Positions 1 through 9,314 of a DNA stretch of 64,000 nucleotides are shown one piece after another (position 1 is the stretch's first letter; each line of letters starts with the position of its first letter). Position numbers and translations under genes: made by a program. Source of the DNA: Globodera rostochiensis (lineage: Eukaryota > Nematoda > Chromadorea > Rhabditida > Heteroderidae); the NCBI GenBank assembly GCA_018350325.1, contig JAEVLN010000015.1, forward strand, positions 1,985,789 to 2,049,788. The letters run 5' to 3'. The notes under the pieces were generated by a model. The model searched no databases. It was given only the letters and a program-made list of their open reading frames with translations, and had not been told where the DNA came from.

Positions 1-1045
1 ACATAAGATTAAAGCTTACCAAACCGAAGTTGACGCACAACGGAGTCAATGTCCGTACCAAATTCAACAGAATCAACGACTTCCACGCGTTCCTTTCCAC
101 AATTAGCGCATTTTGACGGAATCTTTTCGACGTCGTGCCCAATTATGTTGTCATTAGCATCGACCAAAGGGAGGCGACAAACGCAGGGGCCCATGAAACG
201 AACCCTTCGACAGGACACTGAACAAAAAAAACATCAGATAATAATAATAAAAAACTAGAAAACAGACCCGGTGTGCTTCGCTGAGCGACAAAATCCGTTA
301 CATCCAAATAAGCCTCATCAAGACTTCCCATCACAACGTCCGGATCAAACCTTTCAAACACTTTCCTGAACACGGACGATTCGTGTCGATATTTGGAGAA
401 GTTGCCGGGCACAATGAGAAGTTGTGGACAAAGTTTTTTGGCGATAAATCCCGGCATTGCGGAACGAACGCCGAATTGACGTGCCGCATAGTTCGAAGTG
501 CTCTTAACGACAACAAATATTCAATTAATGAAGAAAAGCCACTCGAATTTGGTCATTTGTATGAAAGAACAAAACCCGAATTAGCTAAAAGACGCACCAA
601 CATCGCGTTACTGCCAACAGCCATCGGAATTGCTCTGAGCTGAGCGTTGTCCCGGCATTCGACGGCCGCGAAGAACGCGTCCATGTCAATATGCACTTTG
701 ATGCTGTCCAATCTACGGCATTTCTCCATTTCTTCAATGACCTTGTCCAACTATAAATGCTTTTCTCATCATTTGTTTAAAAAATAAAGTCCCTCCTCCA
801 ATCCGGCACCAAAATTCTTAAAGAAGACGGAAGCCAACCTCATGCCGAGTTTGGATAATTTGTTGTTCAGTCAACGAGTCAAGCTTCTGGCGGTTTTGTC
901 GCAAACGCTGCTCAATACGACTCGCCCTCTTCTTCTCGTAGCTCTCAAAATTTGGACTGGTATTCTCAGCAATTATACGCTCTACTCGCTCCTTGTCAAC
1001 AAAACTCATGCCGGCTTTATTGCCGACGAATCTTGAGCTGAGCAT
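1..1045 (-). CDS. polk-1: DNA polymerase kappa (Y-family translesion polymerase), C-terminal part outside window
   Basis: N-terminal portion of a Y-family translesion DNA polymerase of the kappa (DinB) type, which copies past bulky DNA lesions in the nucleus. The start at 1045 gives a kappa-type N-terminal helix region (NKAGMSFVDKERVERI). An exon near 600-750 carries HIDMDAFFAAVE, containing the first metal-binding Asp. An exon near 275-515 carries STSNYAARQFGVRSAMPGF and the SLDEAYLD catalytic Asp-Glu pair. The exon at about 20-218 carries VEFGTDIDSVVRQLRF, matching the kappa-specific insertion. The gene runs off the left edge, so the rest of the catalytic core and the C-terminal zinc fingers and PIP box are not visible. 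A pyrimidine tract ending in TATTCAG lies about 20 bp upstream of the ATG and may be a spliced-leader acceptor. It is divergent from COQ5. Confidence 0.93.
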
Positions 1046-1277
1046 CGATGTACAGCTTGAACTCTGAATAGAAAAAAAAAATTAGGTATTCGGAGTAGAA
1101 ATAATGGCACAGCGATTAATTTTGAATCTTATTACCTAACCTTTTCGCCAAGAATTTTTAAAATAAACTAAATTCAAAAAAATCGACGCATACACAAAAT
1201 AAAAACACCGAACAGACTCAATTCTTTTTTTTTCTTTTTTTGTCATCCAACGGACTTTATTGTAGATATAAGCATTG
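1046..1277. promoter_or_regulatory. Divergent intergenic region between polk-1 and coq-5
   Basis: This 232-bp AT-rich gap separates two start codons facing away from each other, so it must hold the promoters or outrons of both genes. The strand-specific pyrimidine tracts look like trans-splice acceptor sequence. No individual factor-binding site can be named. The promoter role is inferred from gene orientation only. Confidence 0.4.
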
Positions 1278-2423
1278 ATGTCTAAGCTTTTGGAAAGAAA
1301 TGTCTTTTTACAAAAATCTGCTGGAAAATGCTTTTCTCAGCTCTTCGGCACCGAACATCGAAGGAAAGTCGCTACACACTTTGGCTTTGCAAAAGTGGAT
1401 GAAGTGGACAAGAAGGAAAGGGGTCTGTAACTAATTACATACTAGACTTTTGAAGATGAGTACGCGTTTAGTTGTAATCGGGACTGCTTTAACCAGACAA
1501 TACCATTGTTAATATTGTTTTGTTTAAGTGCGTACGGTCTTCGCGAATGTGGCGACCAAATATGATCTGATGAATGATGCAATGAGCTTGGGCATTCACC
1601 GGCTGTGGAAGGATTATTTTGTGCAGCGGCTGAACCTTAGCAAGGATTCAAAAGTGTTGGACATGGCCGGTGGTACGGGCGATGTTGCGTTTCGAATTCT
1701 GAACAGAATGCGAAGGCATCCGATGGGAGCGTATGCAGTGACCGTGGCCGATATTAATGAGGTCAATCGGTTTAATCTTGTCCATCAACTTCAGCCTTTT
1801 GATTCCGTTGTAGAATATGTTGGAGATTGGGAGCATTCGAGCTTCTACTGCACTCCCATCATCCGACCTTGCCCGACTTTCGTGGGTCCGCTCAGACGCA
1901 GAAAATTTGACTTTTGAAGACAACTCTTATGACTTATATACGATTTCATTTGGTATTAGGAACTGCACTCACATAGAAAAGGTAAAAACCTATGAATTAT
2001 GGATAGAAAGTTGACGGAACTAATTTTGTTTTTTTCGGTATTTCTATTCTGGCATTAGCTTCTGTAGCCATGTAGCATGATTTTTCCTATTATAATTGAT
2101 TTTAAGAATTTTTTTTTTTGCAGGTTCTTTCGGAGGCTTATCGGGTTCTGAAGCCAAATGGAGTTTTTGCTTGTTTGGAGTTTGGACTGGTGGATAATGC
2201 GATGCTGAGGCGAATTTACGACGTTTACAGCTTCCAATTTATTCCCGTCTTGGGTCAGCTGTTGGTCGGTGACTTCAACAGCTATAAGTACCTTGTGGAA
2301 AGTATCAGAATGTTTCCTTCAAATGCGAAGTTTGCTCAGATGATTTGTGAAAGCGGATTCCGCGAAGTTTCCTATGAAAATTTGTCTCTTGGGATTTGTA
2401 CCATTTATATAGGCATAAAATAG
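1278..2423 (+). CDS. coq-5: COQ5, mitochondrial 2-methoxy-6-polyprenyl-1,4-benzoquinol methylase
   Basis: SAM-dependent C-methyltransferase of ubiquinone synthesis, acting in the mitochondrial matrix as part of the coenzyme Q complex. Four exons fit: 1278-about 1425 (basic leader, then [17 protein letters not shown]), about 1530-1759, about 1814-1981 and 2124-2423. Visible family motifs are [20 protein letters not shown], the SAM-binding loop [28 protein letters not shown], and YRVLKPNG followed by [10 protein letters not shown]. The stop at 2423 follows the usual C-terminal strand ([11 protein letters not shown]), so the length is normal for the family. The next gene on the same strand starts only 115 bp later, which is the spacing of a nematode operon. 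Confidence 0.95.
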
Positions 2424-2537
2424 CTGTAATATATTGTTTAATTTTTTTTTTTCATTGGTTTACCTCCAATTGCGTCGTTCTTTTTCAATCTACAAATGTT
2501 TTGTTTGCCGAATTTCCGTACATGTTTAAGTTAAGAA

Positions 2538-4569
2538 ATGGCGGTTAAATCAGTGATGTCAACCTCGTTAGCTATGCTGAACGGTTTTACTAGTCGTGCC
2601 TTCACCACATCGAATATAAGGAGTTTGAGGTGAATGTGTATTTATGACGAATTGGTTGCTTTGTTTGTTCTCGAGAGTTCTGCACCAACTGCTGGACGGT
2701 GTCTCCCCAATTTCAGATTCCGCTCGCAAAGGCCGCAGAGTGAGCTGAGGGCTGTCGGTAAATTGGTCACACAATCTGACGCTCCTTACGAACGGGGACA
2801 GTGCTTTATTCACAAGTTGTTTGCTTACAGGTTGGCGAGGCGATCAGTCCATGCCGAGTTTTATTAATTTTATTTTATTGCAGAGGGATTATTGTACGGA
2901 CAAAACGTTGCACCGTTTTCACGAAGAGATTGTGAGTGCGCTTCAACTTTGTATTTAACGGACTAAGAAAAGCAAAATTCAGCAGTGACATGCAAACACT
3001 GCAGGAAGCCGTTCCCTTCTATCAAGTGCGTTCCTTTAGTCTTTGATTTGCCGGTTTTTATTATTTCGTCAGTGTTCAGGTACTCATAGACAAGGAAGAT
3101 TGGTCGGACATGGTAAGACGATTAATGCCTTGAAACGATAGTTTCGTTCAACCAATGGTCTATGAGGCCTAGGTTATTTTAAGACTTTAAGTTTGTAAAA
3201 ACGCCTAAACTCGTTTATACACTCCTTAAATTTTCAGAACTTTAAAGCAGACATGACCACCTATTTGAAGTCCACCGGGAATCGGGAAGAGACGGCAATC
3301 AGTGGGATGGACATTGTGTCACATGACGAAATTCTGCCATTTGAACCGTCCGCCAGCGACCTGTCGTTGCCAGCCGAAGGAGGCGGTGAAAGGGCACCGA
3401 TCAAACACTATCTGTACGACCAACTGTTCAAGAAGAAAACCGACGAGACAAAGAGGGGGGATTCGGGCGGTTGGTGTTTCTTCGATATGGAATATTTCTA
3501 TAAAATTGCATTTCAGGGTAATTGAAGCGAGAATTTTTCAAAATGTTTTTTATTTTCAGCTGCTCGGTCCAGACCTGAAGACGAAATGAGTTGGTATTAC
3601 AGAAGTGTCGATTATGCATTTTTAAAATTTACTTTTGAGGATATTTCCTATTGCTGTAACTAAGCAGACAACGGAGTCAGTGGAAGTGCAAGTCAGCACT
3701 TTCAACTTGGGTAAGCCCTTTTTGACTCCACATTGTTGAATAACCTCTATTGTTTGGACTCAGAAAACGTTCTTATAGGCACAAATACTGCGAACAGAAG
3801 TCACTGTCCGCATAATTGGCGTATTGTTTTGCGGGTGGAGAGCTCACAGAATAGCACAATGTACTTGAGGAACGCCGTTTTGAAAGTGTCGTCTATGAGC
3901 GGGGAGAAAACGGTGTACGAAGCTGCAGGGCCGTAGGCAGGAAAAATTTTTAGGGGGCAGGGGGAGGAATTTTCCCAAAGAGACTTGCAACAAAAAAATA
4001 TCGTAATTTTTTTTAGACAACAAAACAAGAGGGTCCCCTTATGGTTTTTCTCAAATTTCAGTTTGGGTAGAGTCTTCCCCCCCCCCCCTTCTCTCTCTGG
4101 TTACGCCTCTGCGAATTAAATGCTCTATTTTGGCTGAATGATGGGTATGTTTAGGAGTGATTGGCAGAACCTGTATCTGACTCCCACAAAGCCGGCGCTC
4201 CAACTCAGCACGAACATTTCGCTGCCCTACCCGAAGGGAAATAATCTCTGGTCAGCTTTTCTACTTTTTATGCCACTATTCCAGAATTCGTGTATTGTAT
4301 TCGTTTCAAATTTTATGCCGTTTTTGGAGTGGGCGTTCCCCCTCGAATGCCCATTTTTTAGTTCTGACCACTCCCTTTCTTTTCAAGGGGAAAAATTCAC
4401 GTGCAGGACGAGGAAGGTCGGAAATATGAGCTCTCGGTGCCGGCTGTTCTGTTGGAAAATAATTCGGGCATTTCGGAACACACCGAAATAGTAAGCTTTA
4501 GAAGTTATTTATTTTTATTGGGGTTTTTTTTCTGGATATGACATAATGTGGCTGTTTCAGATTCATTGA
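2538..4569 (+). CDS. poldip2: POLDIP2 (PDIP38) homologue, YccV-like plus ApaG domains
   Basis: Homologue of polymerase-delta-interacting protein 2, which in animals is found in mitochondria and nucleus. The first exon (2538-2629) encodes a Ser/Thr/Arg-rich presequence-like leader. The YccV-like domain follows in pieces: ERGQCFIHKLFAYR, GIIVRTKRCTVFTKR, YQ-VLIDKEDWSDM, and GMDIVSHDEILPFEP near 3305-3350. The ApaG beta-sandwich domain follows: TTESVEVQVSTFNLG (about 3666-3712), NWRIVLRVES and SSMSGEKTV (about 3815-3920), LQLSTNISLPYPKGNNLW (about 4200-4250), and a last exon ending EHTEIIH at 4569. A MITE occupies 3926-4111 at the end of the SSMSGEKTV exon. The gene lies 115 bp behind coq-5 and is a candidate second cistron. 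Confidence 0.88.
3926..4111. mobile_element. Old hAT-like MITE copy inside poldip2
   Basis: The left end CAGGGCCGTAGGCAGG and the reverse complement of the right end, CAGAGGCGTAACCAGA, are imperfect terminal inverted repeats of the family that has perfect ends at 11733-12253. The inside has the same G-run, a poly-C run and an AAAACAAGAGGG(T)CCCC segment. The flanking octamers are CGAAGCTG and CGAATTAA, which share only the first four bases, so any 8-bp target duplication is decayed. It sits in poldip2 between the exons ending SGEKTVYEAAG and starting SDWQNLYL. Confidence 0.7.
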
Positions 4570-4871
4570 TTGTGAGGGGATTAGACCATCGAGTTAATAT
4601 GCTTTCAAATGCGAAGATGATGAACTAATGAGAAGTCAAAACTTAAATTAATTTCATTTGTTGCATATTTCGCTGCCGTAAAATGTTTACTTTAAATATG
4701 TATTAGGTTATTTATGTGTAAAACATTGCTTTGATCAAATGTTTTTAAAAAGGCACTTTGTCTTTCCGTAATTTGTCTTTAACACTTACCGAGTTCTCTC
4801 TTAAGTCATATATGTAATATCCAGGTTTAATATACTTAATTTGTAAGTCTACATTCATACGACGCAAACCG
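4570..4871. other. AT-rich intergenic spacer, nothing recognised
   Basis: About 300 bp between the poldip2 stop and the next candidate start codon. It is AT-rich with no open frame of interest, no repeat arms and no RNA-gene signal that I can see. It would contain the poldip2 3' UTR. Confidence 0.5.
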
Positions 4872-7493
4872 ATGAAAATTGAATTGGATGATTGGGTGGA
4901 CATTGCACGTTCGAGTTTTGCGGACGACCGATTTTCTAAGTGGTTTTTGGTCAGTAAGGCGTACAGCCTTTTCCAGGTATTTTCTGGAATGTCCATTTTC
5001 CTGAACTTTTTCTTTTGGATTATGGGCGTGGGCGGCAAAAATTTAGTAAATTGTTGTTGTTGAGAGAATTACCACCAGAAAAGGCGGCCATTTTTTGTTC
5101 TAAAAATGAGGCTAAAGTCGGACTTGGCAACCCTAAATATAATAATTGTTTAAATTTCGGAATTCGGCGGCGGACTTCAACGTGAATTCGTATAAAGCTC
5201 AAGCGGCGATTCTCAATGGGTTGTTGACGCACCATTTGGATGCTTCGGACGGCAAATTTGTTGATTTGCGGCGCATTGGACATTTGTTGGATCAGTAAGG
5301 ATTTAGTTTTACATCTGCGACGACCAAATTAAATTCCACTAGTTTCGATAAGTTGGTGCGTCGTTCGGAGTGTTTACGTAAGGATATCGTAGGCCTTGAA
5401 CTGCTTCAACGTCTGGTGAAGTGCTCATTTTACTGTCGAATTGCTGACTTTATACTTTGTGTCTCTCTTTCTCAGGTAGCGAAAACGGACTTTTTGCCTG
5501 ACCGTACTTTAAAAAAAAAAATTTTGTTAGACTTTCTGTTAAAACGATTTTAGCAAACTTTTGGAGAGTTGAAACTGTCCGTGTTGGCAATGTTTTCTTA
5601 TCGATTGGCGCTGAGATGGGCATTCTATAAGGAGAAGGACGGCGGTGGTGCCGACTCGGAATTTCTGTCGCTCTGTGCAGCGGAATTGTTGACACTTCTC
5701 AGGGAAAATTTGCGCGCGGATGCTCAATTGGAGGAGGAAATGCGCAATTGCGACAAAAACTTGGTTAAATTTTATAAAAATTTAATGGCATTTCCCATCA
5801 CTTTTAGATTTTTTCGTTCCTTCGCTGTTATTCGTCGGGTGCACAGTCAAAGCACACCGCCCAATTCGACACGTCCGACACTTCGTTTCTGTTAAGAGAC
5901 CTCACCGCTCCCATCGCCGTTTCCGATTTGGGGTGTTTCGATGACCTTTCGCAACTAATGGCCAAGGCTTGGCCTCTCCGACGGAACATGCGATTTCTGA
6001 GACGATTTGCATGGATTTTTGCACATTGCCCTATGATCAGCTGTACGTAATTCCAACAACGTTTACTTAATTCCGAGAAAATTTACACAGACCATCAATT
6101 GATTGGTCCTCTTCTAGTTGGTTTACAGTCGTGTTCTGGTGTTGAAAGTGATTACCTTTCTTGTTCTCCGGAGAGTATCACAAGTGCCGATGTAAAGGTG
6201 GGTTTGGTGATGATCAACAGGACAACCTATTTGTTTCTTTACTATTTATTGCTCTAAGATTTTCCTTGTGCGGCTTTCCTGCTATCTGAAGTTGGCCTCT
6301 TGTGATGTTGTTCTTCCCTGGATTTTCCATCGTGGGCCGAATGTTCAACAGCAACAATTTTGGAACTGCGTTAATGCTTTATTGGATATCCGGCAGGAAT
6401 CGGAAAGGTATTTTTAAAAATACAACATTTTACAAAGTTTTTTTCAAAAATGTATTTTGACTGCCCATTTGTTTACATTGGCGTTGGACTAACAAATGCA
6501 AACATAATTAAGCCTCCCGGCACTGCTTACCATTACAAATGGCCTGGAGCAGATTCGCATTGTCGACGATTACCTCTCGACTTGGAGGCCTTCGTCCCGC
6601 GACGTGTCGCATTTGATGGAAACAATGCAAATTTTGGAGACATTAGCTGAATTGAGCAAAAACGACGATGAGAAACAAATGTTTTATTGGACGGCCAAAA
6701 GATGCGCAACCGCAGCCAAAGCGGCGGTCGCTGGGATGCATTTTCCAATGGTGGCCGAGGAGGCGGAACTCAGAAACAGCGAAAAGACCCTTTTCCCGCC
6801 TTTGAATTGCTCCTTCGAACTCATGGACGAAAGCAATGTTTTAGAAAAAATAGAGCTATTTTTCGCCAGACAATTGGGACGACAAACAACGCGCGACAAT
6901 GAAAGTTTCGTAATTCAACCGGAAGAGGTGATGAAATAGACAACCTTTTAGTAGCGCACGGACCGATTGAGAATATAGAGCGAAAAAGTACTGTGATTCA
7001 CGGATTGACGACATTTTGGCTCTACCGGGGATTCTTTGAGATTCTCGATCGGTTCTCAACTTTGGTCTCTAGTCGTTTTGCAGCCTTTTTGTCTACCGCA
7101 AGGCACCACCAGAGACCGTTCCCAGGATTTTTGGCGGTGGGGGGGGGGGGGTAAAAAAGAATAAGCCCAACCAACTACGTACCCAAAAAATTTTTCGCGC
7201 GTGGGGACTGGCCAAAGCAGTTTTTGTTATTGTTCGGTAATCATTTTGTCAGTAATTTAATCATTCAGGAAACAAATAAAGCGGAAGTGCCGGAAACACG
7301 CACCACTCAACATTTCGACTCGGCCCACGCAGATACAGACACAACAGAACTTCAGCCGTCCAAAACTGCTGTTGCTGCTATTGAGAACGACTTTTTATCC
7401 AGAGAGTTGGAGGACATCAATTCCCTTCTGTCACGAATAACCCTTCATAATCGTTCCCTTGCCAAGCTGTTCGCGCAAGGCCCGCCCGACTGA
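4872..7493 (+). CDS. Unrecognised helical protein, multi-exon
   Basis: I do not recognise this gene. A chain of coding blocks on the plus strand runs from a possible start at 4872 (MKIELDDWVDIARSSF) through DFNVNSYKAQAAILNGLL (about 5173), a block at 5560-5790 (LSVLAMFSYRLALRWAFYK), a block at about 5805-6035 (SFLLRDLTAPIAVSDLGC), a block at 6260-6405, a long block at about 6520-6939 (ALLTITNGLEQIRIVDDYL, KIELFFARQLGRQTTRDN), and a final exon at 7269-7493 ending in a coiled-coil-like LEDINSLLSRITLHNRSLAKL. The composition is soluble and helical, with no signal peptide and no long membrane segment. The join between the first block and the 5173 block is unclear, because an in-frame stop precedes the latter with no AG between them, so the true 5' end may differ. 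Confidence 0.55.
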
Positions 7494-7570
7494 TCCAGAA
7501 AGTGGCGTTTCATTTTTATTCATTTCTTCAACAAATGTGTGATTTAAATTTAAATCATAAATTAATTCGT

Positions 7571-8501
7571 TTAATTCCGAAAATTGTGTTCGTCCTGAAG
7601 GAATTTCTTCAGCTTCCCTAAAGCGATGGCTCTATGCGATATTTGGTTTTTCTCATCCTTCGTCATCTCAGCAAATGTTTTTTGGAACCCATCGGGCTAA
7701 AAATAGTCCTAGTTAACACCCAACTATGAAGAAGCTGCACCTGAAAGCAGGGGTCCCATCCGAATTCGCGCGACCCTTTAGGTTCGACGATTTGTCCGTT
7801 GGTTGTACCCGTGAAAAGTTGGATGGGCCTGTCTATCCCCTCAGAATAGGCGACCGTGCACAAAGAATACGCCGATTTGTCGTTGTAACCGGCTAAAAAT
7901 TGAACTTCAGAATGTTGGATTACGACGTCAATTACTAAATCGATTCAAATTGTGTCCATAAAAGCACCTAAGATCGGGTTTTGGATACAAACGTTTCTGC
8001 TTCGCTCTACATAATACAACCGGCATGCAAATTGTTTAGAGTAATAGCAATCCGCCATATTTATTTATTTTTTTAGCCCACAAACCCAGCAATCGATACA
8101 ATCCCTCCGGCTTCAGCTTTGAGAGAAACCATTTCACCTTAAATTTTCACTGCTCAAGACAAATTCGGACTTTTCATTACATACGGTCCCGGCAGACCGC
8201 CGAGCGCGTTGAAGCAAAGCGAAGTGTCCTCCACAATCACACTCGAAGTGCCCCCGGTAGCCGACAGCGCTTGGGCACATTTCCCTCTGGTGATGTACTC
8301 GGGCTCGCCCTGCAGCTCCGGTAAATCGATGTCCAGCGGCTCAATCTGCACAATTAGCCAAAACACTTTAAAATTATTTTTTTGTGCAGAAACATTGGAA
8401 TAAAATTTGACCTCGAAATCTTCACCAAGCAGCATGCGGAGTTCGAGCAGTTTTTGCTTGTTCCCGCTCACAAATTTAATTGTTTTTCGGACGGCAGTCA
8501 T
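7571..8501 (-). CDS. hap-1: Inosine triphosphate pyrophosphatase (ITPA/HAM1)
   Basis: Hydrolyses ITP, dITP and XTP to the monophosphates, cleaning the nucleotide pool. From the start at 8501: [20 protein letters not shown] carries the substrate-binding SGNxxK motif. The next exon (about 8183-8348) gives [10 protein letters not shown] and [20 protein letters not shown] with the catalytic acidic residues. Then follow [16 protein letters not shown] (about 8090-8145), the exon with FGWDPCFQ (about 7740-7900), and the last exon [20 protein letters not shown] (SHR motif) to the stop at 7571. The length is normal for the family. In C. elegans hap-1 is the last gene of the gro-1 operon; here it lies downstream of gop-3 on the same strand. 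Confidence 0.95.
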
Positions 8502-8852
8502 TTATTACTTCAAAGTAAATTACTTTTAAACGGAACTGCTCGCTCTCCCCGAGCGACTTTCGACGCCTTTCAAACATCATAACTTATTTCTTTGACAACC
8601 AAATTTTACAAATTTAGTAACATTCAAACGCTTAAGTGCGGAGAATTAATGATTGCGAACTAAATGCTTCATTAACTTTTGAGAATGTCAGAAAATAAAA
8701 TGTTCGAAAATTTCGCCTTCTTCGTGGTTAGTAATCTGTAACATTTTTGTAAGCTACTTGATCGAATAGCTTATCAAATATTCTAGACTAAGCTTTCGAA
8801 TAGTACTAAGCTTTTAGAACTCGGTTGACTACAACAGACTTATAGTTTCTCG

Positions 8853-9112
8853 CAGGGACGTAGCTAGAAAAAAATTTCGGAGGGGGGAATTGATCCATCT
8901 GAGCGCGGCGCTCAGATGGCATTCCCATTTGAGCGCCAGGAGCGGCCCGGGGGAAAATTTTTTTGATTTTTGATGGCAATTTGTTAAGAAAATTGATCAA
9001 AAAGTTGTAAAAGTGTAAAACAATAGGGTCCCCCTCTTGTTTTTTTTTCTGAAATTTCATTTCGGGGGGGGGGGGGGGGGGAATTCCCCCCCCCCCTGGT
9101 TTCTCGGCCCGC
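8853..9112. mobile_element. Degraded hAT-like MITE copy between hap-1 and gop-3
   Basis: It starts CAGGGACGTAGCTAG and contains, in reverse orientation, the internal segment of the 11733-12253 element, including the AACAATAGGGTCCCCCTCTTG stretch. An 18-base poly-G run (9064-9081) is followed by poly-C. The right end (CTGGTTTCTCGGCCCG) has lost a clear terminal repeat, so the right boundary is approximate. It fills the gap where gro-1 would lie if the C. elegans gene order were kept. Confidence 0.65.
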
Positions 9113-9314
9113 GGGAGGGGGAATGGAGCGCACCCATTTTTTTAAATATATAAATTGAGAGTCGGACAAAAAAAGCAAAGCGAAAAACTAAAAAATATGT
9201 GATTTCTTGAAACAACTTTTATTAACAAAATGCAAATGAAATCAAAGTGATTTTTGTTTCATTAAAGTATGTCAAGGTTTGAGCAGTACAAATGAATGTA
9301 ATCTTTACGGAGTT

